From: Deroplatys truncata | Lineage: Eukaryota > Arthropoda > Insecta > Mantodea > Mantidae | Direction: 5' to 3' | Assembly (NCBI GenBank): GCA_030765065.1 | Contig: CM060978.1 | Coordinates: 220,181,498-220,245,497, forward strand | DNA: 64,000 bases | In this document: in pieces, positions 1 to 12,104 of the stretch | Layout of the letters: each line of letters opens with the position of its first letter | Position numbering within the stretch: position 1 is the first letter of the stretch | Notes under the pieces: model-generated | What the model was told of the DNA's origin: nothing | What the model saw: only the letters and a program-made list of their open reading frames with translations | The model's database searches: none | Program-made: the position numbers and the translations under genes

Positions 1-221
1 TCTGTAGCTGATAAAAGTATTTTAAAGAAGGATATATCTGTAGTGACCTGTGAATCAAGCTTTACGGCTATAAAAGGCTTTTAATGATAATAATATGTAT
101 ATATTATTGTATTTTGTGCAAATTAATAATCTATATGTATAGCTAGAAATGATCGTTTTGCAACAAAATACTACGTTGAAGACGTTATAAAATTATAATT
201 CTCTAACGCATAGAAAAACTG

Positions 222-488
222 TTAAATATATTGGACACAACGTGCCAAAGAATCGCTTGTACGTACCAAACAGCGTATGTAGTTTTCCATGCGATAACCA
301 ACAAGCAGAGCGCATTCTAAGATATGTTCCGTGTCGTTTAAATTTAAACCTGCGTGACTTCTACTGGAGCGTTTTTGCTCTTGTATAAACAACACTAATG
401 GTTTAATAACTTTGGTAATAATAGCCCCTAAGTCAGGCAGTTTGGTAGCCAAATTTCGTTGACCTTGAGCAGAATGACATTCTCGCCT
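222..488 (-). CDS. Unidentified coding-like open frame in the 5-HT7 intron
   Basis: I do not recognise this protein. On the minus strand the frame is open from a TAG at 491-489 to a TAA at 224-222, about 88 codons, without a convincing ATG. Its composition is diverse and protein-like, unlike the low-complexity frames around it: a hydrophobic stretch (GAIITKVIKPLVLFI), a basic patch (QEQKRSSRSHAG) and a possible helix (ECALLVGYRMENYIRCLV). The open part begins just inside a possible splice acceptor (gtgtag then AGGCGAG), so it could be a terminal exon. No AATAAA follows the stop; an ATTAAA lies further along. It sits on the same strand as the receptor gene, downstream of exon 1, so it is a nested gene, an alternative exon or a pseudogene fragment. 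Chance remains a serious alternative. Confidence 0.3.
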   Translation of the reverse strand, partial: RRECHSAQGQRNLATKLPDLGAIITKVIKPLVLFIQEQKRSSRSHAGLNLNDTEHILECALLVGYRMENYIRCLVRTSDSLARCVQYI

Positions 489-906
489 CTACACTGCGTT
501 CTGATGATAACTTCTATTTTGACATGTCTGTCAGCCACAAGCTGCAAATACACGCTCGAAAGCATATCAAGTGCTTCTTATCATTTCGATTCTTTACAAG
601 TTTGATGTATTACTTTTACTACAACATTTTCGTAAAACATTGACCTCTACCATAAGCAGAACTTATGTTTTCAAATTCATGATGAGAGTAATTAACGCAG
701 ATGTCATTGTTAGGATATATAAAATACAAAATGTAATTATTAGCTACTAGAAAACAATAAAGAATATGCAGTTATGCTTTGTAATTTAAGGCTTCAATAT
801 CTGTGAAGTTTGGGAAAATGTGAAATCTGTTTTTTTAAGTTTTTTTGCATTTTTATTATGCTTATAATTTGTACTTTTATGCCATAGAATTGGTTTATAA
901 CATAAA

Positions 907-1735
907 ATCACATGACTTTCTCTACTATTGTACAAACTATTTTTACAAATGCTTATTACCCATCTACTTCATGTTAATCGAGATAAACGTTTGCAGACTC
1001 TATCTTATTGCTAATTTTCTTGTAGATGCAAGGGGAATTGGTAGGCTTTAAGCGAGAGTCAAATATTTTAAGAGCTGGTTGCTATGTGGAGCATTCCAAT
1101 CTCTTTGATTGTCCAGAACACACAAAAAAAGAATAACGAATTCCCACTTGAGAAAAAGTATAACTATTGGAAAATTTAAGGGAATAAATAGCAATTCTCG
1201 AAAATGGTTGAATCCAAAAAAAAAATGTATATGACATAAATTGTCTATTTTAGCGCGATCTACATTTTTGTGTGGTAAAATTTTGTCTATCTCTTATGGT
1301 TTACCAGTTATGCAAAAGTCGTTCACAATGAAGAATACTTTTGGAGATATTCCCAGAAAATTCGAGATATAAAATTCATTTGCCATAAATATATGTTAAA
1401 CTTATGGTATTTTATTCAAAATCGTTAGAGCCATTTTGAGAAAATAAAGATTTTCGAAAAATGTTCCATGTAAAGAATAATCTGGGATGGAGGGATTTTC
1501 TTGAAAACCTTCGTGTTGCATTCTGGAAGATACTGAACCTAAATACCAAGTTTGGGGTTTATTCGACTGTTCGGTTCTGAGTTATGCTGTTCACAGACAC
1601 ACACACGGACATGTTTCCAAGAATGCTTTATATGCATTCAGTGCACCTCAAAACATGTATTTCCTGTGAAATCTCGGTATCGAATTTTTGGTTGGAACTT
1701 TCCATACTTACTATACCTAGTAGAGAAAGTAAAAA
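907..1735 (+). repeat. Family A repeat, copy A1
   Basis: This copy runs from a slightly decayed left end (acatgactttctctact) to the right inverted repeat tagtagagaaagt. It contains the short CA stretch near 1597-1610 and the conserved end block before ctatacctagtag. It lies in the receptor intron and the leftmost 15-20 bases of the family are lost. Short frames here are repeat-derived. Confidence 0.85.
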
Positions 1736-4480
1736 TGTTAAAGTCACAAAGGAGTGTAAAAATAGGTAAAGTACAGCAGTGAACTTTAAAGTGACATTTT
1801 TTAATTCATTTTTTGAGTATTTATCACTATTAAAATGCTGGTTGCAGCACAGTTTATAACTTTTTAGGTTAAAATTTTCAGAACAGTTCCAGATATGAAG
1901 TATTTAAAACTTGTTCATTAGCTAAAAGTATGAGATATTAGCCAAAATTATTTTCCACAATTCATATTCAAAAAGTTAAAAAATTCAATAACATGTATAC
2001 ATTTTTGTTTGTTCCATTTATGCCGTCTTTAACATCCATGGTAATGTCGGCGGCTTTACCTTTGGAACAATTGCTCATCGGAGATCATGTCTACTCGTTT
2101 ACTATTGTGTTAATTTTTGGGTTCGTATATGTTGGGTTTTCTTTATAAACATTAAATTCATATACACACATTTACACTCGCTCATATCTCCAGACTCTAG
2201 GTAGGATGGGGTATGATCCTGGCTAAAGAAAAATTCCACCTCTAGCCGAGAATCGAACCCAGGACGTCTTTATTTTTATAAAATTAAGAAATGGCTTGTA
2301 TACTGAGCTCAGATTAAAAATGTACGAGCAATAGGATAAGCTTACCGTCCAAAGAAAATTTAATATCACAATATCAAGAAGTGATTAATTAGAAGTATGC
2401 AAATTAATATCTTAACAACGGTTTTGCATAGATCATTAATACTTTGTGTTTGCTACATGTTTTATTTCTGAGTATATGGTAAAACAAAACCACAAAGCAA
2501 GCAGTAGAAAACCGTGGATTTTTGGATTTTAACAGATACATTGCTTTAAATTGCGTACTTTTACAGTATATTTATACATGTGTAAAATACTATATTTTAT
2601 GGACTGGTAAGGAGAAACAGCTAAAGAGGTATCAAGCGATCTTATTTAGTTTATCATATTACACTGTTTCTGTTGCAGCTTAGAAACGCCAAAAATTATT
2701 GTAACTTTGCTCATGCCTCTTTCCTGGCATTGTATCTTATATTCTTCTTTCTTTTAGTTCATTAAACGTAGTTCATGCTACGGCAGCAAATAACGTAATA
2801 TGCGCTCAGAGAAAGAGAAATCTTATTTTATGTCTTCATAAACTGCTTTTTCTTCTTGCTTAAGGTCCAATAAATAACGTTTACTAATACAGGTTCCCAC
2901 TATTTTCAGTTCCGAGTCTGTTTCAACGTATAGAAACTATGGACTCTGTATAATAAACTGCTTCTCCCCATAGTTTGAAATATTATTGAGTTACTTATAT
3001 CGATTCATCGATACTTGTATTTCTTACTTGCAGAGCAATGTGGAACATACGTGGAAAAGTAGTTTATGGTATGTAGAATCCAGTACAGAAAAGGATTTTA
3101 AACGAATTAAGCTTTAAGAGGTGATGATGATGAGACAAGTAAGTTGAAAATGTTCAAAATTATAAAGAGCAAAATTTATTAAGAGTTGATTTTTGAAATC
3201 CATTTTGAATTCTGTGTTCCGGAGTGATTAAATGCCCTTCTGGGACATCAGCGTTAATCATTTGACTAAATGCACAAAATGTTTGTGGATTTATGTTTTT
3301 GTGTGATCACGATAACATGTTTAAGGTATTCAAAGAAACAACTAATGAATGGTAGCATAAATTGTTTTTTGATAAATATGAATCGCTTGTAAGTTCTTTA
3401 AATTTAAAACGCAGTAGTATCGTTTCATTTTGGTAAAAGAGCATTTTAAAAATTCAGTATTTTTATTTCTTCAGTTTTGCTTTTAATTGAAAATCCTTTA
3501 TTATATTTCTTCACTCACTTTATCCAACATGTCATTAGCCACTTGTAAAGTTTTGCTAAACAATATTAATTTTATACGAGTATTCATCATGAACACGAAA
3601 GTAACATATACATTTTTAAAATGTATGTACCTTCTATGGAAATCGTTATGTGTAGCGAGCAGAAAATTCCAAAATATCTTAAAACTAATCATTGTAATAG
3701 CAAAAAAGGAAGCATGCTTACTGTTTAATGACTTTAGTAACTTCATGAAATTTAAATAAGCATCGCGAAATTTATAATTAGCACTATACAGCCCCTGCAC
3801 AAACACCCGTACTTAAAAAGAACTGCACATCGTAAAATCGATATTTAATATTTTGTTGCCCTGACTGTTTTATATTTGTAAGTTTCCGTAAACCAGTTTT
3901 GCATTCCTACAGTTTGAGGGTGTAATGTGTAGTTACTGAAGAGGGTTGCGTATTTTTCGAGACCTCTTACTATACTTCTTTATGCATTGTGTTTTTCCTG
4001 CCTAAATATTTGAATAATTCAAATATTTTGGAATAAAACTATTCTGAGCTTTATTCTTTTTAACTGTTAACTCTGGGTCCAACAGCAAATGTAAGGATAT
4101 AATCAATAGCATCGTTAGAGAAACAGAATATTGAACGAATTACTAGTACATAATTCACGGGATCTTTACGAATGCTGAAAGTTTGAGGATAGGGTTTGAG
4201 CGGCGAAAGGGAGAGTCACTTACGTTCGGTAAGATAGATTTTTAATTATTTCCCCCAAAGAAGCAAAGAGAGCGATAGTCTCTAGTAAATATCTTTAAAG
4301 CGCTCCACAATATAAATTACAATAAGCTTGGGTGTTGTAAGATGTCCGTCGCCCAGCCTGAAGCCTCTTTGAGGATGCTTTAACTTACACGTGATTTATG
4401 CTTTATCGCAGGAAGTGCGTTGCAACCGAGGATATATAACATAAAACATAAGGAAGAAACACGTTTTATAAAATATTAAA
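1736..4480. other. Receptor intron sequence without recognised genes
   Basis: AT-rich intron of the minus-strand receptor gene. I see no exon for receptor helices TM6-TM7 here, so the intron extends beyond the left window edge. Apart from a SINE relic near 2130-2265 I recognise nothing. Opposed frames at 3487-3806 look like chance in AT-rich DNA. Confidence 0.6.
2130..2265 (-). repeat. tRNA-derived SINE relic
   Basis: On the minus strand a RNA polymerase III B-box-like sequence (GGGTTCGATTCTCGG, near 2263-2249) is followed by a GC-richer body that fades into a CA/AT-rich tail. The A-box half is not clear, so this is a 5'-truncated or old copy. Confidence 0.5.
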
Positions 4481-4486
4481 ACTTAC
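4481..4486 (-). other. Splice donor of receptor exon 1
   Basis: The minus strand reads ACA then gtaagt, matching the consensus donor. It falls in the third intracellular loop coding region and explains why the frame stops after TM5. Confidence 0.85.
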
Positions 4487-5431
4487 TGTAGTGTTAGTGC
4501 TGGTAGTGCTGGTGCGATGATGTTGCACTCTAGCAGCAACTGCCACTGCAGGTGACGATGTAGTGCTGCTGGCTACTCGTGTCTCCGGAGGACCACCGCC
4601 ATTTTTGACGCTGATCTCTAGGTAGCTGTGAGTCTCCAGGTGCGACTGGGCTCGCCTCTCCTCAAGCACGATCCTCCGTGCAGCTCTGAAGATCTTGTAG
4701 TACACCACGATCATGACCGTGAGAGGAATGTAGAATGATCCCAGCGTGGCGTAGATCTGATAGCCGAAGTTCTGACAAACGGTACACTGAGGCGAAGGAT
4801 TATCTTTAGTCGGCCCGTGTTCGTTTCCCAGAATGAGTAACGGTGGTAGACTTATACAAGCCGCTCCCAGCCACACTAGTGATACACAGGCGATCATCCG
4901 CCGCGGCGTCCTCTTCACCCCGTATTCCAGAGGCTTGGTTATTGCATAGTATCGGTCAACGCTGATCATACACAGGTTCAAGATGGACGCGGTGCAAGAG
5001 AGGACATCAAAAGATACCCAGAGGTCGCAGACGACGGGGCCAAAACTCCAGCGACCGAGTATCTCGTAGAGAAGGGCCATAGGCATGACTAGCAAGGCGA
5101 CGCAGAGGTCGGACACCGCGAGCGAGACGAGCAGATAGTTGCAAGGCCGCCGTAACTTTCTCACAAGACATACCGCTACGCACACCAAAATATTGCCCAC
5201 CACGGTGCCTATGATGACGCACAGGAGCACCAAACCAATTATGACGGCCTCGACGGGGCTGTACTGGGAATCTGGACCCGGAAACCACGGATATGGGGAA
5301 ACAGTCGAGGGCAGAATCGACGGAAACGAGGTGCTGAGAACGGCAATAGTGGAGGAAGATGAAGGTGGCTCTGGGATGGCGGAGAGTAATGTAGATATTG
5401 TTGTGGCAATGGTGACGTTGCTGCCCTCCAT
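4487..5431 (-). CDS. 5-HT7: 5-HT7-type serotonin receptor, first coding exon
   Basis: Class A G-protein-coupled receptor; insect 5-HT7 receptors couple to Gs and raise cAMP. The exon codes 315 residues: a Ser/Thr/Pro-rich extracellular N terminus (1-60, NVT glycosylation site at N5), TM1 about 61-88 (N80), TM2 about 98-122 (D108), TM3 about 133-157 (amine-binding Asp D142, disulfide Cys C135), DRY at 159-161, TM4 with W187, a second loop with C216/C219, TM5 with P236, then the start of the third intracellular loop (IFRAARRIVLEE). The stretch LEYGVKRTPRRM after DRY is characteristic of insect 5-HT7 and unlike 5-HT1 or 5-HT2. The start is supported by an in-frame TAG upstream at 5473-5471. The exon ends at 4487 with donor gtaagt (4486-4481); six further codons to a stop are intron read-through. 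TM6, TM7 and the C tail lie off the left edge. Confidence 0.93.
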
Positions 5432-6650
5432 ACGATGTCGCTTCAGATGGTTTAGAGGATACTCTACTGGCTATTTGCCGAAGATCGCACTTCCTTCATC
5501 GGAACATCGCGCACCTCGTTTCTAAAGTTTCTATAAGGTTTAGCATCGGACGAGACGATGTTACCACCCCTTGAGAATGATTGATCGATCTATCGATCAA
5601 TTGCAGCAAATATTTGTGCTCTTTGCTCGGGAAACTTCGACAAACAAGCAGAAACTCCTTTCTTAGGTGAATATTTAACCACAGTATTTCTTGTGTTTTA
5701 GTTACCTCACGCTTTACTTCCAGCTAATGCTTTAATTCGCGTCAACACTTCTAGAAAAAAGAGAGGGCGGAACTTTGTTCTGAGCAATAATAAAATCTCA
5801 TTAAGCTGTCAAGAACAATATTTCTTGATCACCCATCACGACTAAACCTTCAAGGTCTGGGACCTATGATAAAAAGTCGACAGTTCACTCATTATCTTTA
5901 CGAAGGTAACGCAGCTAACCGCTTTCGTATTACGGGAGTTATAATGCATGTCAGTTTTTAGGCCCGGCAACATTTATAAAGTAGTAATTGACATTTAGGA
6001 TCTTGTAAGTGTAGATTTTAGCAACAGAGCATAAATTGTATTAATTTCAAAATTAGTAAAATTCAAGCTTCAGTCATCGAGAGAAAAGTAACTTTTAACA
6101 CGATTTCTGCAAACTTAAGCTTTCTTCACGAGACAGTTATCTGTTTCGCATTCACTTCACTGCAAGACGCTGTTAAGTTCCGCTCCGCCATTTAAACCCC
6201 AACGCTGAAACTAGTCACTTTGTTACAATTTTGCATACACTAGCAGCTTTGAATGATAATAACCTTCTAAAGTTGCTGTAGAAACGCAATTCTTTCTTTT
6301 TTCGCAAGGAAGAACTTGTGCCGGAAGTTTTGACAACTTTAAAGTTCACAACTCTGAAGGTCCGCCGGTGTCATTTTATTACACTCGATCAAAGAGCTTG
6401 CCACTTATCCCGTATCTTGCGTTCACAATATTAAACTTTAATATTTTTAATGACACTTAAAGGGTTTGTTAGGTAGATTTAATAACTCACAAAATAGCAC
6501 CAATAGCAATATCGGGTAAATATTTTTCGTCACATTTAAGTAATCTGTGGGTAATTAGCACCAAAGTGTGTTCACAGCAAAGCTAATTTTAGAGTTTAGA
6601 GCCACTATGGCCACAAAAATCTCAAACGTAAAAGCACCACCCCACAGTTC
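5432..6650 (-). other. Probable receptor 5' leader and upstream region
   Basis: Between the receptor ATG and the CpG-rich block there are no coding frames of note. If the start near 6890 is right this is 5' untranslated sequence, spliced or not; I could not fix an acceptor. The antisense frame 5139-5525 is a shadow of the receptor exon. Confidence 0.4.
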
Positions 6651-6960
6651 TAGGTCTTCAAACTTTGTTGAGCATCCGCGACGTTGATGTGGGAGTCCGC
6701 GGTTGAGGACCGTGCACCGGAGGTGGGAACCCTAGGAGGTCCCCCTTGTAGGGGTAGGGTCGTGGAGCTAATGTTGCCATGGCGATAGCATTGCCCGGGA
6801 TCACGCGCACGCACGCAAACGGATGCACGCTATCACACCGTGTCTCGGCGATGTACGGCGCTCGCCCGCTCTCCAAACACTGAGTACAGACTGACGGTCC
6901 CCGCCACGTTTTAACCGACCGCACTACCGCTCTCCGCCGTGACGTCAGCACATGGCGGAG
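6650..6960 (-). promoter_or_regulatory. CpG-rich candidate promoter with perfect CRE
   Basis: This block is strongly GC- and CpG-rich against an AT-rich background. It contains a perfect cAMP-response element TGACGTCA at 6940-6947 and an initiator-like TCAGTC on the minus strand (6894-6889), about 46 bp downstream of the CRE in that orientation. Alternating CpG runs near 6800-6830 resemble NRF1-type sites. Orientation and distance fit the promoter of the receptor gene. The frame at 6658-6951 is a by-product of base composition. Confidence 0.5.
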
Positions 6961-7129
6961 AAGCGCAGCACGCTACTTTTTTGTTTCCGTAAGAGACGCA
7001 ATTGAATGTATGGGAAAGTAAACAATCGACAGTGACACGTAATGTAACCTGGTTCAGGAAATGAGGCATCGGGATAGCAAAACCGGCGCCACCCTTTTTT
7101 AATTTAAAAGCATACTGGTACCCCCGCAA

Positions 7130-8640
7130 TGGGGCGTGAACCTTTCAGAGGGGCACAATTTATTTTTATTTAGGATACAGGGAAGTGACAACACCCCAAT
7201 TTTCACCGAAAAAGAAGAGGTATAATTATAAGCCGCTTTGATTAACTTACTTTTTGAATAACTGTGACATGTCGAAGCATTAATTCTGGGTGCTGTAATT
7301 ACATAAAATGACCATTAAAATTTACTGACATAGAATATTTTAAAAAATCGTCACCTTCTTAGATATAAAATGCTTCTTTGTTTCACCCCAGTGCACTGAA
7401 TATCCATTATTTACAACATAAATGCATCGATCAATTTAACTCCTCTGAATTAAATTACTTTATTAAAACACTGGATAGCCTTGTAAAGGATCAATACCTC
7501 ATTACCAATTAAAATTTTGCAATGTTTGCGACAAAAATACTAGAACAGCCAATTAATTTTTTTCAGATCCCAGGAGAAAGAAGTAATTTATTTAAATATG
7601 CTTTGATACATAAGATACAATGCATTAAGCAAAATTTCAAATGTTGGAAGAAAAACAAGTTATATTTTATTGATAAAAGGTTTATTCATTACAGAGAAAA
7701 CTCACTCCATTAACTGCATTATTTTTTCAAACAGGTAAGAATGCAAATATAATGGCAAATGAAATAAACATACCTAAACTGTGTGGTTGAGGTGATATTT
7801 TTCTTTTCTTTCCTATATTTTACTTCCTGCTCTTTTCCTGGCGTATAGAAGTTGCAACAGGCGATCCATACGCTTTATAATAGTTTTTATGAGATATCCT
7901 ATGGTTTCTTTTTAAACCTTACTTTTTTGTTCGACAGTTTAGTCAAAAACAAAAACATACGAGTACACAATTTGATAGCTATATTTTGTGAGAATGCGAG
8001 TGAAAATTTTGGAATAATTCATTTTTTACAATGAAAGTTTATCTTAAATTACTATACTTTTACTTTTTCCAGGAGAAAATGTGTATGAAGGCTTTGACTG
8101 AAACATATATATGTAAGACTCGGTATTCTAAATCCCTTCAGGATGAACTGCTAACATTGATAAAATCACTCGGAAATGTCTTAGTCAATGAGATTGTCGC
8201 TACACTGATAGCATTTTAGTTTCATGCAGCTCTTTAAGTTTAAAACGCTACATCACTTGAAACTAATTAAATACTGCTTTATTTTCTATGGTCAACTTGG
8301 ATTGTTTAGGTTAAGTTTTTTCTGAGTACTGTTAAATAAAATAATACTATAATTTAGCTAACGATGACATCTGATTTATCAAAAAATTTGTTCCTTCTGG
8401 TGCTTTTATTCCGCCAAGAATTTTACACATCTAATATACCTGAGTAGCTACGCTAATATTAGTTTCTATATATCGCATGATATATAGGTATCTTGACCAA
8501 AACTGCCAAAACTATCCTAAAATATAAATAAAAATTCAACTGCTTTATCTAATCGAGTTGGAGATGTTGCTTTATTAATAGCAATTGCATGAATAATTAA
8601 TTTATCTATTATTTCTCAAACTTTAACTCAATCAACAAAA
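7130..8640. other. AT-rich stretch, nothing recognised
   Basis: Short frames at 7522-8219 are Lys/Phe/Ile-rich, as expected for AT-rich noncoding DNA. No mobile-element motif or RNA gene seen. Confidence 0.5.
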
Positions 8641-8643
8641 AAA

Positions 8644-9470
8644 TCTAATGTGTGTTACACTCACATGACACTCTCTACTCTTGTACAAACTATTTTTACA
8701 AACGCTTATTCTTCATATGCTTCATGTTAATCGAGATGTTAATCTTATTGCTAATTTTCTTGTAGATGCAAGGGGAATTGGTAGGTTTTAAGCGATAGTC
8801 AAATATTTTAAGAGCTGGTTGCCATGTGGAGCATTCCATTCTCTTTGCATTACCAGGACAAAAAAAATGTATAACGAATTTCCATTTGAGAAAAAGTATA
8901 AGTATTGGATAATGTAAGGGAATAACAAGCAATATCTTGAAAATGGTTCACTCAACAAAAAATGTATATGACATAAATTCTGTATTTTAACCGATCTACA
9001 TTTTTGTGTAGTAAAATTTCGCCTATCTCTTATGGTTTACCAGTTATGCAAAAGTCGTTCACAATGAAGAATACTTTTGGAGACATTTCTAGAAAATTCA
9101 AGAGATATACATTTTATTTGTCATGAAAGCATTTTAAATATATCATATTTTAATCAAAATCTTTAGAGCCATTTTTGAGAAAAATAAAATTGTTCCATGT
9201 AAAGGATGATCAGGGGTGGGGTGATTTTCTTGAAAATCTTCCTGTCCCATCTCTGGAAGATACTGAACCTAAATACCAAGTTTTGGTGTTTATCCGACTG
9301 TTCGTTTTTGAGTTATGCTGTTCACAGACACACACACGGACATGTTTCCAAAAGTACTTTTTTTTGGATTCAAGGTGTCTCAAAACATATATTTCCGGTG
9401 AAATCTGGGTATCTAATTTTTGGGTGGAATGCAATACTTCCCCTACTTACTATATGTAGTAGAGAAAGTA
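8644..9470 (+). repeat. Family A repeat, copy A2
   Basis: Starts after an A-run with tctaatgtgtgttacactc and ends with gtagtagagaaagt. The left inverted repeat carries a change (gacactctctact). The CA tract is short (9328-9338). Confidence 0.9.
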
Positions 9471-10390
9471 AAAATTGTTAAATTTGTCTTATTCGTTTCA
9501 TTCATCTACTTTTCGGATATTCTCAAGCTGTTTACCGGGTCTCTTCTGGTTTTCTTTACTAACTTAATTTCGCTCAAAATTCTCTTTCATGCCATTTCAT
9601 TCTCAAATACCAGTCTAGAACACGGTATCTCATAATATCTGATGGTTACTGAGACTAACGGGAATTTAAAATGTGACATATGTATACCAGAGTTTCCTGC
9701 TTCTTTTAATATACATTCTAGCCATACCAGCCGACTTAAAGATATTCAACATAATGTTTCAACGTTATATTATGTCTTTGATTGTTATTCAACCTTAGAT
9801 TTTACAGCTTTATGCATAAATTCCGCATTTAATCATCTTAATAGAACATAAAAACAATCTTTTTATACACAATTCCATAGCATTCTTATACTAATTTTGA
9901 AAGGAATAGGTACGTCTATTAGTTTTGCTACAAAAATAATTTCGGCAGCAAAACTTGAGCAATATTTGCAAAATCCTATGAAACGTTTTAGCTGGCATTT
10001 CTTCAATATGGTGTTCTAATAAACATAAAACATTTATGCTTCTATTATATGAAAGTTGTGCCACGTTATTTTGAATGGCTGCTAGGATAATGCGGTCAGT
10101 GACACTGTAAATTTCAAAATGATGAAAAATTATTTTTAAAATTTTAAGTTATCCTTAAGAAATAACTTATCTGTTTGAGATAATCTTTGTTTCTGGTTCA
10201 TAAAAAACGTAGAAGAAAGGTTCATGGTTGTATTTAGGGAGGAGACCAGAGCAACTCTTACTAAATGAGTTCAAGATACAAAACATCAGAATGTCAGTTT
10301 CAATACCCTCAGTGACTTAACGTTTCATGATTTAATTTCCTTTGCAATTCTGAAAGCATGGAAGAGCTTTTCCAGTGGCAAAATATAGCA
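9471..10390. other. Unique AT-rich sequence
   Basis: No gene or repeat recognised. The frame at 9642-9851 has a mixed composition but no domain and no splice support. A short CACACT/CTCACA tract lies at 10400-10433. Confidence 0.4.
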
Positions 10391-10431
10391 AGTTGTCACA
10401 TTCACACTCACACACTCACGCTTACACTCAC

Positions 10432-10655
10432 ACTGGCGGAAGGCGATGGATTTTTTGGGGTTGAAAATCCTTAGCATGGCTTCCTTCGGAAGGAGTATAA
10501 AGCCGGTGGTCCCGTGTCGTATATTTGTGGCACGTTAAAGAACCTCAAGCCTGATAAAGAGGTCTCTGAGTAAAATTACGGGCTTTCACGCCCAATATAT
10601 AATGGCATGCTAAGGACCACAGCAGGTAAAGAGCATCCATAAATATATAATAAAA
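10432..10655 (+). repeat. SINE-like repeat S3, copy 1
   Basis: Shares a long body with 58390-58590: GGCGGAAGGCGATGGATT, CATGGCTTCCTTCGGAAGG, GGTGGTCCCGTGTCGTA, CCTCAAGCCTGATAAAGAG and an ending in GCTAAGGACC...CAG...AAAGAGC. This copy lacks the tRNA-like head kept by the other. Family A copy A3 is inserted just after its A-rich tail. Confidence 0.7.
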
Positions 10656-10657
10656 AG

Positions 10658-11616
10658 TCAAATGTGTTACACTCACATGACTTTCTCTACTCTTGTACAA
10701 ACTATTTTTACAAACTCTTATTCTCCATCTATATCATATTAATCGAGATGCAGAAACGATCTCTTGACATGCAAAGAGAATTACGTTTTACACATAGGGA
10801 CCAGTTCTAAAAATATTTGACTATCGCTTAAGGCATACAAAGTTCCCCTTGTTTTGCATGAGCAAGGGCAATATAGAAATACAGTAGCCTTTAAGAATTG
10901 ACATATCTCTTAATAGCTGGTTGCTATGTGAAGCGCCATTCTCTTTGCCACATACTAATACTCTATGCATATCCAAGACAAAAAATATGAATAACAAATT
11001 CCCATTTGAGAAAAAGTATATTGGAAAATTTCAGGGAATAACAAGCAATATCTCGAAAATGGTTCACTCAGCGAAAAAATGTATATAACATAAATTGTAT
11101 ATTTTAACGCGATCTAAATTTTCTGTGTAGTAAACATTTGTCTATCTCTTATGGTTTACCAGTTATGCAAAAGTCCTTCACAATAAAGAATCCTTTTGGA
11201 TACATTCCCAAAAAATTCAAGATATACATTTTATTTGTCATAAAAATATCTTAAACATATGTTATTTAATCAAAATCGTTAGAGCCGTTTTTGAGAAAAT
11301 TAAAATTATCGAAAAATGTTCCATGTAAAGGGTAATCTGCGGTGAGAGGATTTTCTTGAAAACCTTCGTGTCGCATCTCCGGAGGATACTGAACCTAAAT
11401 ACCAAGTTTGGTGTTTATCTGACCGTTCGTTTCTGAGTTATGCTGTTCACAGACACAGACAGACATACACACACAGACACACACACGGACATGTTTCCAA
11501 AAATTCTTTTTTAGGATTCAGGGGGTCTCAAACATGTATTTTCGGTGAAATCTCGGTATCGAATGTTTGGGAGGAATACAATACTTCCCCTACTTACTAT
11601 ACGTAGTAGAGAAAGT
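10658..11616 (+). repeat. Family A repeat, copy A3
   Basis: Near-complete copy with the longer left module. It starts tcaaatgtgttacactcac and ends gtagtagagaaagt followed by caaat rather than the usual A-run, so it helps place the true right end at ...AAAGT. The CA/CAGA tract is at 11451-11490. Confidence 0.9.
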
Positions 11617-12104
11617 CAAATAAGACACACGTAGGTCATATATATTTAAAATATCCTCTGCTTTGAGGGTAACATTCAGTATTTACACAATACATTTAAA
11701 TACCATTAACTGAATAGCTGATCACAAAAAAGAACTAACCATCAATTTAAAAAAAAGAAAAAAAACATTACGTGCTTCGACCTACTTCAGATACTGTGAT
11801 ACACCCTCTCTGGTTTCAGCTAACCTGAAGGTTACTATGTTTGATGAGATACAAAGCTTTTAATTTTATGACAGTTTTTGAAAACATGTCATTTTTTTTG
11901 TGCAGAATTAGGCTCGCCTGGAACTTTTAGAAAGGAAGCCGTGCAGATAGTGTGACTGTGTAAGAGGCTGTATTACTACTTTATTCGTGTGTATGATAGA
12001 AGCTATGGGCGTTTTGTTTTATTGGTATTTACAAAGGCAGACTTCCCTTAGTACTGACAAAATAATGGTCATCCCATTTTTGAGACCACTCATTCAATTG
12101 TATT
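11617..12104. other. Unique AT-rich spacer
   Basis: No gene, RNA or repeat recognised between two family A copies of opposite orientation. Confidence 0.4.

Noticed and set aside
3487-3806. Opposed frames in the receptor intron as missing receptor exons
   Set aside because: No TM6/TM7 motifs (such as CWLP or NPxxY) appear in either translation.
5139-5525. 128-codon plus-strand frame over the receptor exon
   Set aside because: Antisense shadow of the 5-HT7 exon; no domain.
9175-9481. Recurring open frames in family A copies (YQVWCLSDCSFLSYAVH-type peptides)
   Set aside because: They recur only because the DNA repeats. Microsatellite length changes shift the frame between copies, and all three frames plus the antisense are open in places.
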